Shown: positions 46,401 through 58,801 of the stretch, in pieces
Layout of the letters: each line of letters begins with the position of its first letter
How positions within the stretch are numbered: the first letter of the stretch is position 1
Origin: Sthenelais limicola
Lineage: Eukaryota; Annelida; Polychaeta; Phyllodocida; Sigalionidae
Length of the DNA stretch: 64,000 nucleotides
Assembly (NCBI GenBank): GCA_942159475.1
Contig: OW804094.1
Span: 126,156,755 to 126,220,754, forward strand
Direction: 5' to 3'
Program-made: the position numbers and the translations under genes
Notes under the pieces: generated by a model
Databases searched by the model: none
The model's input: the letters and a program-made list of their open reading frames with translations, nothing else
What the model was told of the DNA's origin: nothing

Positions 46401-47415
46401 CACGGAAAGTGGTGAGTATATTTTCATTCATATTATATATTCATTACTATTGATTTTCTTAACCTCATTAGTTTCAATGATATGGAAATTATTCTCCGCG
46501 GTGGTTTGAAAATATATTTAATTTACATAACACAAATTGATCGATATATTAATAAATATGGATGGGATAAAAATCGGTGGGATGAAAACTTACATGGAAA
46601 TAGCTAGATTTTTTATAAAGATTTTATTATTCCGAAAAGTGTGTAAATTCCATGGCAAACTCGCGTATTTCCTATTATGGTTTTCTTCATGCCCTGAAAC
46701 AAATATACATTTTGTAGGAACAAAGGTTTCTCGGATGTTGCTTGATTGTACTTGGATGAAAGTTTCAGAGTATTTTAACATGAGGGAATCAGTCATTCAC
46801 TGTACTAAGTGATGGCAACGAAAATAGAATCACGCACAATTATTTGATTTGAAAAGTATTTTATTCAGGGTATGAATTACACAAAGTGTTGTTTTCATCA
46901 CAACCTGAAGAGTTTTTTCAGATTTAAATCATAACGATGGCAAGCAATTACAGTGACATAAAAGTGACAAAAGCTTGAAAAGATAATTATAATTACAATA
47001 TCCAAGTTCATTATTTGGGGGGGGGGGAATCGTTAATAAAATTCAAGAAATTATTAGAAAAACAGGTCTTCCGAAATTATGTTAGTACGAGACTTACGAA
47101 TATTATATTTACTCTAGCTAAAACTAATTCATTTTTTCTCGCACTATCATAAGTTCATAATTCCTGATTACTTTAAAGTGTATTTTCAATCACTTCCATG
47201 AATTATGAATTGCAAGCATTTAGCATTTTATCATGGCCAATACAAATATTTTAAATGTATTATATATATAATTCATACAGTGTTCTCTCTCTGGCCTTTT
47301 TCTTCAGGTACACAACTTGAAGAGGAAGAAGGGCAAATCCAAAAGACGTCCTGTCAAATCCCACAACGAACACATGGGCGATGTCCTGCAAGACTATTCT
47401 GATATGCAGAAGTGA
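43447..47415 (+). CDS. General transcription factor IIE subunit beta (TFIIE-beta), 281 aa
   Basis: Coding exons: 43447-43576, 44097-44197, 44392-44499, 44859-45044, 45748-45844, 46296-46411, 47308-47415 (TGA); all joined in phase. The N-terminus [17 protein letters not shown] with the KKAK basic stretch matches animal TFIIE-beta. A first winged helix covers about 60-145 ([21 protein letters not shown]) and a second about 146-215 ([26 protein letters not shown]). The C-terminus ([26 protein letters not shown], basic [10 protein letters not shown]) matches the family to the end. Length is close to the human protein (~291 aa). With TFIIE-alpha it recruits and activates TFIIH at RNA polymerase II promoters, in the nucleus. 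Poly(A) signal AATAAA at 48014-48019 is likely. Confidence 0.96.
45113..45138. repeat. (CAAT)n microsatellite in GTF2E2 intron 4
   Basis: Six tandem CAAT units. Confidence 0.85.
46555..46593 (+). repeat. Fragment related to the 3'UTR MITE, in GTF2E2 intron 6
   Basis: GGGATAAAAATCGGTGGGAT followed by GAAAAC matches the right end of the MITE at 47475-47707 (GGGATTAAAATCGGTCGGAT, GAAAAC). It is a solo piece without clear terminal repeats. Confidence 0.5.
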
Positions 47416-47474
47416 GATCTACAAGGGGGGGATATATTTATATCAGCGTTGATTGTACATGTATCTGAATCTGG

Positions 47475-47707
47475 TTAAAGCCTGTGTTCCATCTAATCCG
47501 AGTTTTGAATCAGATGGTCATCAAGTGGACCGGATTTTACATAATATCAATTTTTATATTATCCGATGGTCAGCCGATTTCAATCCGATCCCATAGTAAT
47601 GAATGGGACTGGACAGGGGATATGTCATCGGATTGGAGCACGATTTCCAACATGGGATTAAAATCGGTCGGATGAAAACATCTCATTTGATGGAACACAG
47701 GCTTAAA
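47475..47707. mobile_element. ~223-bp MITE in the GTF2E2 3'UTR
   Basis: Perfect inverted ends GCCTGTGTTCCATC (47480-47493) and GATGGAACACAGGC (47689-47702) are bordered by the direct repeat TTAAA (47475-47479 and 47703-47707). The interior has diverged palindromic motifs with ATCCGA and CCCATAGTAATGAATGGG but no ORF. It lies 60 nt after the GTF2E2 stop and before the likely poly(A) signal, so it is probably transcribed within that mRNA. Superfamily not assigned. Confidence 0.8.
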
Positions 47708-48019
47708 ATATAGATATTCACCTAATCTTATTCTGTTCACTTTATTTCAAATACTCCTTAAAAAATATAATCGTTTGTTTGTAAATGAAACCCGGAAAGA
47801 AATTTGTGCATAATGGCTAGTAAGGTAAATTAAGTGAACGAAGTCCTTATAATCAAATCATCATATTTACTACTTATAACACACATATTGCTTATTTCTA
47901 TATTTTACCTGGGGGATATTTCATATTTTTATTTTAACATGTTATTGTCACATCATAATGTGTGTAAAACCGTACGTGCATTTCAATTCAAGAAACTGTT
48001 CGAGAAACTATTCAATAAA

Positions 48020-50405
48020 ATTGTTCTCATGATGAAATATTCAACGTCTCAGTGTTTGTGTTGATATTTTTAATTTTCTGTGAGATAAATTAGGTGTTTT
48101 TCCTGTATTCGCTGTCTCCACCAATTTACTCTATATCGGTATAGACTAATCTTGCGCGTGCCACCCAACGTGTAGTGCAAGTTGCTACTTGTTTGACCTC
48201 ACCCACACAGAAATGGTGTTATTTCGCAAATAAAAACCTGACTGCATGATTACCACAGAACTAAGTGCATCTTCAGAAAGTTGAAGGAATTAATTGTTCA
48301 AGAGGTCAGAAGGAGATCCAACTGTCGGAATAGGAGTTGGTCATCAACCCAATGCTTTCTGAATACTATCTATAAACCAAGCTAAAATGGATCGTGGATA
48401 TTTACATAATGGAAGATATCTACAGGTCTGGGAAAAGGGAAATAATGATGCAAATGTGAAAGCAATTCCCGCCCTGAAGGGCGCCAAAAACTGGCTCTTA
48501 TCTAGAATGTATGTAAAAAAGCAGTATAGCGTCAGGAGAAACGTTGTCCATAGCCAATGAAATCACAGTCCATCAATATCTGGTATACATTTTATTTAAT
48601 GTAAGTCCATTTCAGACCCCGCTTTTTATAATCAATAATGTTCTAGGATTTTTCTTAGATAAATCTTGTCGAATATATTTTGCATGTTGACCCCATTGAT
48701 TCCCATATGAAGTTGGACATCATAAAACAAAAGAACTCCCTGGACCTATGCAACACTTGGCCACCTAGCGCCACAGCACGTGTAAGTAGTCTATAGAAAG
48801 TGTACGCGTACGGAGGTTACGTGGAGTACGCGATTTATTTGAAATGAGAAATTTATAAGAATATAAGCGTCGCATACCATGATAATGTGACACAATTTCT
48901 AAAATAAATGTTGTAGCCAGTAGGCCTAATTCCAACCTTTCTTTCCATGGAGATCGAGGAATAGGCTATTCGGTTCTGTGACTGTCTCAATGGATTGGTT
49001 GGGTGGTGCCCATGGGTCTGCCTTCCAAATGAGAGATTCATCTATAAAATAGCCTAGGCCTACTTGAGATTTATTTTCTGTATTTATCAGAAAACTAATT
49101 ACATCAGTATTACGCCACTGGTTTGTTACATATAATATATGTAGTATCTGCCAAACTCTTTATTCATTATGGTACAATGGACTCAGCGTTTGAGACCCGA
49201 CATTCATAAACAAGGTTGTAGCAACTTTTCATAGATGGCGCAAAGGATGACTGTAGACCCCGTTTGTAAAATTGCCTCCATTCATAGATGGCAGGCTTGT
49301 TTTCTTACTTGTGCTTAGGATGATGCAAGATATGCAATTTAAGCTACTATTTCCACGCCAATAACTGAGACGAGATCAATTTCTATTCATCTTTCAACTG
49401 ATATTGTCTGAGACTATTCTGTTATTTGACGCACGTTCACATTACTTTGATTCTCCATTTCCAATAATAACAGGATTGTGTTATCATAGGTTCCGATGGG
49501 GTGAAAAACTGCTTTTGTAATTGGAGTATTTCCATCATCATCCAGGAATGGTGAATATAGTCCTTTCAAGTGAATCCATATCAACGACTTACATGATGCC
49601 TTTCAACCATACAATGTTACCAAAATGAAAATCGGCTAATGTACAGTCATTGTTTCCAAGTTCTTACACGTACATGCACCAAGAAACTTTGAGAAAAACT
49701 CCACATGCGTTAATGCTTTAATAAAGAACCCCTTTCAAAGATTTGGAACTAAGAACATCTGATAGATAAAAGCAATACCAAAGGTAAGGGTAAAAACGTT
49801 TAGAGCGAAATGTACTCTTCGCACTTGTTTTCCAACATCGTGTTTCCAATACTGCAATGGATATCTTGCTGCAACTTCAAACAAGCTGACAGGTAGGCTA
49901 ACGGTTGGAGTTCCCCTGGATGAATCAAAGCACAATATGATGCAGGTGCCACACCCAGCTCGTCTGCAAGGATCCTATTATATGATCCAATATTACTTAA
50001 CATGCAAGGACAATGAAGCCTCAGATTTCCTTTCCTGTGAATCACATCCATTGCCCGTATTACATAAAACAAACATCTAAGTAGGCCTTCCACACAAAAC
50101 ATCCGTTGTACTTATTATGGTCATTCTCGAATCAGAGCTGGTATTGCATGGAATGCTACCATTACAGGATATCTAAAGGTAAGGACCAGTGGAAATATCC
50201 ACCTGGTAAGGGAACTATCTATAAGTAGGCCTACTTCGTTTGAATGGATGGTGGAGGGAAATAATATCAGTAAAATCCGAAGAACAACTGGAGATGTTTG
50301 GTTGTAATTCAGTTTGACTTTTATTTCTAACGTTTTGGGGCGGTGATGCCCTTCGTAAGGCAAAAGTGAGTGAATATTCTTAAGCGAGGGGGTTGATATT
50401 AAATG
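48020..50405. other. Intergenic DNA, left part
   Basis: No supported gene. Overlapping minus-strand ORFs at 49735-50444 have no recognisable family and are interrupted. The sequence is AT-rich, with TAGGCCTA at 48921, 49055 and 50226 and scattered unique DNA. Confidence 0.4.
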
Positions 50406-51259
50406 TAGGGGAGAGCGGGGCAAGTTGAGCCATTTTTTTTCCATGCAAGGTTTGGAGGGTATAAATATATGATAGAAAAATGAAATATAGTGGAGATGAA
50501 ACTTATTATGATGGAGTTTGTTGGGTTAACATTTTATATAAATTCCTTAAATAGGTTATCTGCAAATTGCAAAGAAATATTTTTTTACTTCTGGCTCAAC
50601 TTACCCCATGACTGGGGTAAGTTGAGCCGGGTATTCGGGTAAGTGGTAATGGGCATTTGGGGTAAGTTGAGCCAGATATGGGGTAAGTTGAGCCAAGGTA
50701 TTTTATAAAGTCAGAAGGGTTGATAGACACTTTCTTTAAATGACATGATAACATGGAAAGATAACCTTTCCACTATTTGAGCATAGTACCAACATGTTTA
50801 TTTGAATTATAATATGAATTGTAATATGAATTGGGGTAAGTTGAGCCAGGCTCAACTTACCCCAGGAAGAGTGGCTCATCTTACCCCATGTGTCCCTCAG
50901 TCGATCAAGAACAAAAATGGCAAAGAAGATTGGCACCAAAGAAAATAACTTTGTGCTCTAAATAGAGACAAATAAACTTGTTGTCAATACATCATATGTA
51001 ATTTATGAGAATCTTAAATGGGAAATCATGAGAAACAAACATACCCACTATCCCAAAATTCACTTTGATAGGTGAAAATCCAGAAATTGCCTGTAACTTC
51101 TAGTGAATTTGGGCAATCCACGATATTACATGGAGAGAAGTAAGGCAGGGCAACATGGTAAGCACTAGATGGGGTCACTTTTGCATAATATGGTGGGAAT
51201 TGTTAGAACTAGGCCTGGCTCAACTTACCCCATGGCTCAACTTACCCCGCTCTCCCCTA
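50406..51259. mobile_element. 850-bp nonautonomous element built on GGGGTAAGTTGAGCC repeats
   Basis: Ends 50408-50433 and 51232-51257 are inverted repeats of 26 bp (GGGGAGAGCGGGG, then C or T, then AAGTTGAGCCAT) with one mismatch. TA flanks both sides (50406-50407, 51258-51259). Inside, about ten copies of GGGGTAAGTTGAGCC occur in both orientations (for example 50595, 50619, 50659, 50681, 50832, 50849, 51219). No transposase ORF is present. Similar GTAAGTTGAGCC-ended repeats are, to my recollection, widespread in animals. Confidence 0.8.
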
Positions 51260-54200
51260 TGCAATACGAGAAGTATGTAAAAAGAAGTAGGGGCAGTTGA
51301 AAACCCCCAACAGGAGAATTTGTTATACCTAGTATAAAATAAAACCTTTAAATACAATTTCTAATCGTTTTAATTTCGTTTTAATAACAGGTAGTTTTAT
51401 TCCCAAATATTGAATTTAGCCATGGCAGTAATCTATGTAGGTCTAAGCTCACTTTGATTTTCAAATACACATATATCATTGTTGTCAACGCTTTGTTGTT
51501 TCATATTTCCATTTGGCTTTGTACTGGAAGGATTGGAATCGTTATCATAATAATATTATATATTTCTCTTTCATCCATTCGCCTAGTTATCTCAAAGATG
51601 GAAGACTCATGTCTCGACCTCATTCTCCGACCTCGCTGAACTGCATGATCAAGAGCCCGCAGTTCTCACGTAAACTTTTTGCCCTCCGACCCCTTGATCT
51701 TTGACCGCAGGAGCAATGGTTTTGATTAGTTGCGGAAAACAACAAAGGAAACAATCAGTCGGCCCAACATGTGATCGTTCCTTGGCATCATTTGTGCTTT
51801 GTTCCACTGGTACTTGAAAAGTTATTTTCCGCTTTAAACATGTTTCCTGCCTCCTTTACAATGAATTAAAGTTTTTATTGTGAGCGCGAGTAATATTCGA
51901 ATTTTTCAGAGACAGTGTGCTGTATTCCGTTACAAATACCAAGAATGATTGCCGCACATTGGCCAGAATAAATGTGCCATAAATATTGGTGGTCATTATT
52001 TGTGTGCTTCCTCTCCTTTGCCTTTGAATCGTGCGGAAACGAACAGTTAATATTGGTCACCTTGAGGTGGAGAGACCTTCAAAGTTTTGCCCTCGGTAAC
52101 TCGCTCCCGTTTGTGGAAGTTCCGGTTCTTGATTTAAAGTCAAAACCTCCCACTTTTATATTTCATTAACATCATTCACTGGCTCAGATTAAAGAAGAGG
52201 GCGCGCGGTTGCTAAGTGTTTTTGTGTCTTTCTCCGTCGTTTTGAGCGGTTCCGGGCATGCGATCGCTTTATTTCATTTTTAATGCGTCCGTCGTCAATG
52301 GATCATTTCGTATACCACTTGGCATTTGGCCGTAAGTAGTTCATGGAAAGAGGCCATGTGGAAAGGCTTTGAAGCGGTTAGTCTTCTTCAGATTGTCCTT
52401 CTTCTAAAATTAAGCTTCTTTGTTAAGCTAAGTTACAAGTAGGTAGGAACCGGTTGGTCTTTTTTAGAAATAGTGATCGGAGATTTAAGGGTCGAACGCT
52501 CTTGATTACTTTAGGTGGTTGATTCATGCCTCCGGGACTTTACAATGTCAATTGCTTTTCTACCGACTCGAAATTACTCGTAGACATGGGAGTAAGGAAT
52601 TAGTGGTGATCTATTTTTTTAAACAACGTTTTTACTAGAATTAACTTTTTCGAGTGGTTCTACTAATTTCGGTAGAGATGATATCGCGGACGCTAACTTG
52701 AAAGAAATGGGATGGCATTTTATGGTAATAACAATGATATATGGGATAAGGACACGGCGAATTCCAAGAAGTCGAACTTTATTAATTCCAATTTCCATGA
52801 CTCGTGTTCGTAACTAATTAAGAAATGAAAACATCACGCGGTAACTATATCACTTTTTACACTTTATTAAAGTATAAAGAACAATAAATTCCAGATAAAA
52901 ATAATTGCTATTTGTCTAGCTATTTCATTTTAAAATCCAATGTTTCACCCTCGGATACAGTCAAAGAATTATAGGCGATCCCGACCATGTCACGGGCGGG
53001 GGGCAATCCACAGGCGTACCTCTATAGTGTGTTTAGCAGAGTCTATTTACTTCTGTACATCTCTGTATAGATGTCTGTCGCAAGTATTCATTGCACATAT
53101 TTGAAACGATGCCCAGACCTACAGATTCGATACATCCAAGTAGTTACAACTGACCAGATATATGTGTAGGAGCTCGTCCGTACCTAATGATATCGTAATT
53201 GGTTAGGGTAGGAGATGTGGTTTCTTATGAACTCACACCGCCCTTCCCCCTACGTGTTTTATCATTTTCTAGATCAGGTTATGGTTTACTGTGTACAAGT
53301 AGTGATCGATTGCAGTACACCGTATTTGTTGTATTATTGCTACATCCATTTGGCCCGTGACACCATCAAGGAACAAACCTATGAGCAAATACCATCATTT
53401 TGAGCAAAAATTTTGGATTGCACAATCATCCTTGTGGCAAGAAATAAGTTCTTGAAATAAGAATTTTTATCGTCCTTTTCCACGTACGGACATAACTTGA
53501 CTTAAATCGTTATGACATATTGAATAGTTCTATAGATTCCTACGAACGCTTCCCCTACCCCACTGCCATGAATCCTGAGCTAGGGCGCCAAAGGCCGCTT
53601 GCGTACATGATTAAGATCAAAATAAGAGTGACTATAACCATCCCCTACAGACAGCGTCTCGTGTTTGCTCGATTTAAGGCCCTTGTATTGATTATACACA
53701 TATAGTGGATTTCACTGACCCTTCAGGGGTGACAACTGTATACCTCGAGGGAGGTACAATTATATTATAATATAGGTACTACAATATAGTAGCTATGACA
53801 AGATTGATATGTTATTACACATATGTACGATTATTAAATGTAAAATGGTTGGTTATAATATTGTTATAGACAACACTAACCCTATATCTTAGAATATCGG
53901 CTATAGTATGTATGTATGTTATGCATGTGGGGTACCTTTTTGCCGGCACGCCAATTTTATACGTCGTTCAAGATAAATACCAGGTTTGTACAAAACACGG
54001 CTATCACAAGTGGTCCTTTTAGTCAGGTTCTCTGGTAGAAACTTGTCACAACCACAGCACCGCACTAAGACTGGTCCTAAGCTTTTTCAGGTAGTAATGT
54101 CCTTTCTTTACAACTGCATCCTTTTTGATATGCATATCCCACAATCTTGTAGATTCCCCCCTCTGATCAGAGGACATTATGTATCCTTATTATTATAATG

Positions 54201-57200
54201 ACGGGAACACCCAGATTTTTTCAAATACTAATTTAGAGTTTTAATGAACAACGAAAGTTCCGAAAGTGTTATTATTTAACCTAACAATGTTTTATAACTA
54301 TTTGTTTTCATTGTTTGTTTTATGTTTTTATCTTCTGTGGATATATCCTAATTTAGATTTTCATTTCCCTTGAGGGAGAAGATACTGTTTAAGGCCACCT
54401 AAGCACACAAACACTCGCTTCAAACAATGAGCATGTACGCAGGAGGCCCTAGCACTTCTTTTCCACTGTTATCTCATGGCAGATAGGTCTATACAGGAGC
54501 TGTTGTAGTCCCTGCCTTCACACCGATCCCTCGATCTCTCCTCTGTTCAATGACATGCATCGTCAACTTGCACCACAGCAACACACAACTCTTTACAATC
54601 TTCTATCAGTATCATTATCAGTATCATTATCATCATCATTGATATCAATATCATCACCTGGAATAGTATCTTCATCTTTATGATCATTGTCACCAACATC
54701 ATCATTATCATTCTTATAGTAGATGTGCAAACCACAGTCAACTACCCATTGGATTCAAGTTCTGGTCAGCCATATGTACTTATGCAATATAACGTCGTTA
54801 TTTTGCATTATGTATGCCTGCACCTAAAGAAGAACGATTTGATTTTTTTATATGTATATAAATTCAAGTCCTGACACAAACACAAATCGCAAGAAATAAT
54901 CTCAGATGGCAGCAGAGATTGGTGATTTACCAGTGAATTCCCTAAATAAATTCTCTCTTTTTGTGATTTATTTTTCATTACACATACCACAATGGCAATA
55001 ATAATAGAACTTTCAGATCTAGAGGGGGCGGTATGAAGAGCAGGGCCCATACCCTACGACCCTTATCACGATGGGTGCTTGGAATTTGCATACCATATTT
55101 GTGATGAAAACGCAAAACTCATCATTTGATGATATTCACAGATGGTTGCTCCGTGCAATGTTCAAAAAAGTGTGGTGACTTGACAGTAGTAACCATTATA
55201 ATATATATTCCTATTACAATTAACATTACAAAAGGAAAAAAAGATTTCATCATATATTAGCCAGAAGGAACAGAATTCTACCTACCAAACAGTAAGGTAT
55301 ACACGGTTAACAGTTTCATATTTTGGTTTAGTTTTAGCTATCATTTTTTTTCTCAGTTTTTTTTCTTTGTGTTTTAACTTCTCGTGATCCATTGATATCC
55401 AATAGAGTTTGGAATGCAATGACTGATCGTCTGATTCTTGGCAAGTTTTGTTTTTGAGAAAACTACAGCCAAGATCGCGAGATCATCGGGAGAGGCGTAT
55501 CACATATCAGCTTTGTCTTGGAAAACCGTTAGGAGAAAAGAGGCATCATTGTACGTCGGGGAATCGTCATAGGCAAATATGGCATGCACCAGAAAACACC
55601 CTCATTAACTAGCATTGACTACGGACTAATGAGTATATATGTACATGTACACCAATAAGCCGAACCAAGGAGGTATGAGCATTAGAAACACAGGCATGGA
55701 CAGGGACTGGCTCCTGTATCTTCGTCTAATAAAGGAATCAACAATTTGTTTTCTCATTCTATTGTCTAGGATAATAATAATCATACATAAGTACCACATC
55801 AGGATAATTTTTCAATGTTCCACGAGTTTGAAGACATAAAATAGGATGGTCGCTACTGCCGATTGTCTCAATCATTATGATTATATTCAGTTCATCTTCA
55901 TCACCATCATCTTCATACGGATTATGGTAATTACAGTCATTATGTAAGTGTCGTCCCTGGATAATTAAACCTCTGTATACATCATTAGGCCATTCTTATA
56001 CAACAGATAATCTCAACATACGCATAGAAAAATCCTTGCCATCACAAGAGTTTTATTGTTTGTAGCTCCATAGAGACGAGGCTGTACTAAAGCTTCGAGT
56101 TCCTTGCCTATATATCCAGCTTCCTTTTTTTGAAGCTGCAAAAAAAACTGGGCCCGCCCCCAAAAATCGTGGGGGCTGGGGCACCCAAAGTTTTCTATAT
56201 ATCCTAATTTCCAAGAGTACAGCCATGCCACATGACTTGGTCAAAGTCTGGTGACATGGTTCTAGTCCGGTGGGTAACATAGGGAACTGTATACCCTGTA
56301 AAATGTTCATGTCTCTGAATCCGGTGGGGAATTTCTTTGTTTTACATTTTCAATTTTTTAATGTCCAAATTCAACCGCTGCTGACGATCAGTAATTGATA
56401 ACACCAATAATGATGAATAATTAACGTCATCATTACTTTCTTTTTTGTCATATTATTTGTTTGCATAATATTGCCGAATCGGGACTACACACCAACAACA
56501 AAAAATGGTCTACTACAAATATTACACACATTTACAAATATTCGTCAATCTTCATCAGAGTTATCTAATGTATTTATAACTGGAATGTTCCAAGCGCTAC
56601 CAGGGAGTGTTTTTCGTCTAAAAATTCTTCTTGCAACAAAGCGATTGTCAACTTAAACATGATTTAAACCCAACAGAAATGAACGTGCCCAAGCTACATG
56701 GGCTCCCTGGTAGGATAAACCGCCCTTGCTGCCAGTGATATAGTCGTTGTAATCAGCCCTGCTTAACTAAATCTACATTTCTACAAAGAGTTTCAAATGC
56801 AGGTCCTTGCTTTCCATAGTACAAAACAAAAAAATTAAATTCGGATCAGTACACCTGCATTATTAGCAATAATATAATTTCATAACAAATCCTTATGTCA
56901 CAGACATGTAACAGATATGCAATAGATTACATAGTATTAACACATCGAACATCATCAATATTATTACCTCTAATCATCAATATTATGTTCAAACATCTAA
57001 GAAATCGACAATTGATACAATCAGCCCGTTGCCATCTACATACAGCGCGCATGTAGCTCATGGGGCATCACCAAGCAACCAACTGTACAAAATTCATACT
57101 TGCTGAATCCCAGTGAAAAAGAGATATGTGCTCAAGTTGGACGGACGGAGCTCTTTTCTGTCCAGAGATTTTTTGCACAAGAATCACAAAATATTCAACC

Positions 57201-57380
57201 CTATTTTCTATAGCCAACACAGAGACAGTTACAGAACGATAGGCATATTAGCTACAGGGACTTAATTGCATTATTTGCTTCGTCTATATATGAAGTCCTT
57301 ATACAAATACACAGAGCATATACATATATATTTATTTATATATATAACTTAATTACTTCTGACCTCAATTAATCTATACA
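51260..57380. other. Intergenic DNA, right part
   Basis: No supported gene over about 6 kb. It may contain a long 3'UTR of the RNA-binding protein gene (minus strand), since a minus-strand AATAAA is readable near 52865, but this cannot be shown. Simple repeats include ATC-rich runs (54603-54720 and near 55890). A short CpG-richer block at 52195-52335 is noted under rejected items. Confidence 0.4.
54603..54720. repeat. ATC-rich microsatellite
   Basis: Imperfect ATC and ATTATC units for about 115 bp. Short ORFs through it (Met/Ile-rich) are artefacts of the repeat. Confidence 0.8.
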
Positions 57381-57609
57381 TTATATCATAATAGTCTGTC
57401 CCCTACACAAAAACACGCGGGAGTCTCCATCAAATAATTTACATAATAATTTAAACCTTGATAGTTTGTCCCAAGAAATGTTAACAAGCCAGGCCGCTGC
57501 TGTTCGGGTCGTGAGTCCATGAATGGGGCGCGAATGGGGGATCGGGTAAGGTGGGGGTACGTAAGGGATTTTTTTCTAAATTCTCTGGGTGGGTGGGCAG
57601 GGGTACAAC

Positions 57610-57626
57610 GGGGGGGGGGGGGGGGG
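57610..57626. repeat. Poly-G run (17 G)
   Basis: A run of 17 G within a G-rich neighbourhood (57520-57640). Pro- and Gly-rich ORFs here on both strands come from this composition. Confidence 0.8.
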
Positions 57627-58801
57627 TCGGAGTATATTATTGCTGTTTTCTTATTATCATCGGCCGCTGTCTTTCGGCAGCCATCCGTGCTCTTATGGGT
57701 ATTATAACCGTCGGTGGAGGTATACAAGAGTGCGAACCGGACGGCACCTTACTTATATAGATTATATGCATTGACTATATATAATATTCAAAATCCACAT
57801 TTTTCAGCCTAGCGCAAACCATTATCACCAACCCTCCAGCTTTATATGCAGTTCCACCAGGGGGACTTAAGACATTTAGGTGGCGCATATTTTTCATCAA
57901 CAAAAGTGTATCATCATCATCATAATTTTCAAATTTGATTGCTTTACAACAACGGTAGTATTCTATAGTGGTGTGTTTTACATCATCCGACATCATGTGC
58001 AAGTGACTTGTGAGACAGACGGAGTCCTCGATGACTTTTCCAAGTAATAACACAATAGACTTCGTAACTAGCAATAATATAATAATAATGTAAACAAAGC
58101 ATGGATAAAAGTTCAATTCTTTACCAAAAAATCTCAAACTTACAGACTACCCATACACACCGATCAAGTATGTTTTCTTCATGTTCGTCCGAGCGAAGGA
58201 CAGGGACACAATTCTCAAAATAACTTTTCTTTGTACAAACATGGATCATCTTAATATCATCTAGCGAGCCAAAAGTTAACAGTAGAGCTCCTGGCAATAA
58301 AAACAATGTATGTAAAATGTCATTTATGACAAAAGAGAAAGATCTACCAACTGTCTTAACAGTTGATTTTCTAGGTACTCAATAGACGCTAGAAATGTTT
58401 TCACAAAAATCTACCTAAAGTACATAGTTTAAATGCAATATTAGACTATACAAAGAATATATATATTCATATATTCAGATATAATATATATATTTTTTTT
58501 CAGTTTCCGTCGTTCATGTTCAGATGTTGTACAACCATGATAACATACGTTCTCATTATAATGACCGATACAATTGTTAATTAACATTATCATAGATCTA
58601 TACGACCAATTAACCATTATAAAGTATAAAATAAGTATCTTCTTCATTGTCTTCTAATCTTCATTTTTTTTCTTCTATTTTCTCGGCGCTGGCAAAATTT
58701 GGTTGGATCCTATGGTGTGAAGGGTGCGCGCGGGAGGTGCGCGCAGGTTGTTGTGGATGAAGGGACAGGCCAGGGGGTAAAATGTTAGGCCTGGGGCTGA
58801 C

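Noticed and set aside
49735..50444. Three overlapping minus-strand ORFs of 66-107 codons
   Set aside because: They lie in different frames, share no recognisable family and have no consistent splice sites between them. I treat them as chance ORFs.
52195..52335. CpG-richer block ending in a donor-like GTAAGTAG on the + strand
   Set aside because: It could be a first exon or promoter, but there is no partner acceptor or coding exon downstream on that strand within the window.
54547..54741. Methionine/isoleucine-rich ORF
   Set aside because: It is a translation of the ATC microsatellite on the minus strand.
57386..57760. Proline-rich and glycine-rich ORFs on both strands
   Set aside because: They follow from the poly-G run and G-rich composition, and no conserved motif is present.
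57775..58306. Minus-strand ORFs of 120 and 61 codons downstream of the RNA-binding protein stop
   Set aside because: They fall in the likely 3'UTR, start without a promoter or suitable acceptor in evidence, and match no family I know.
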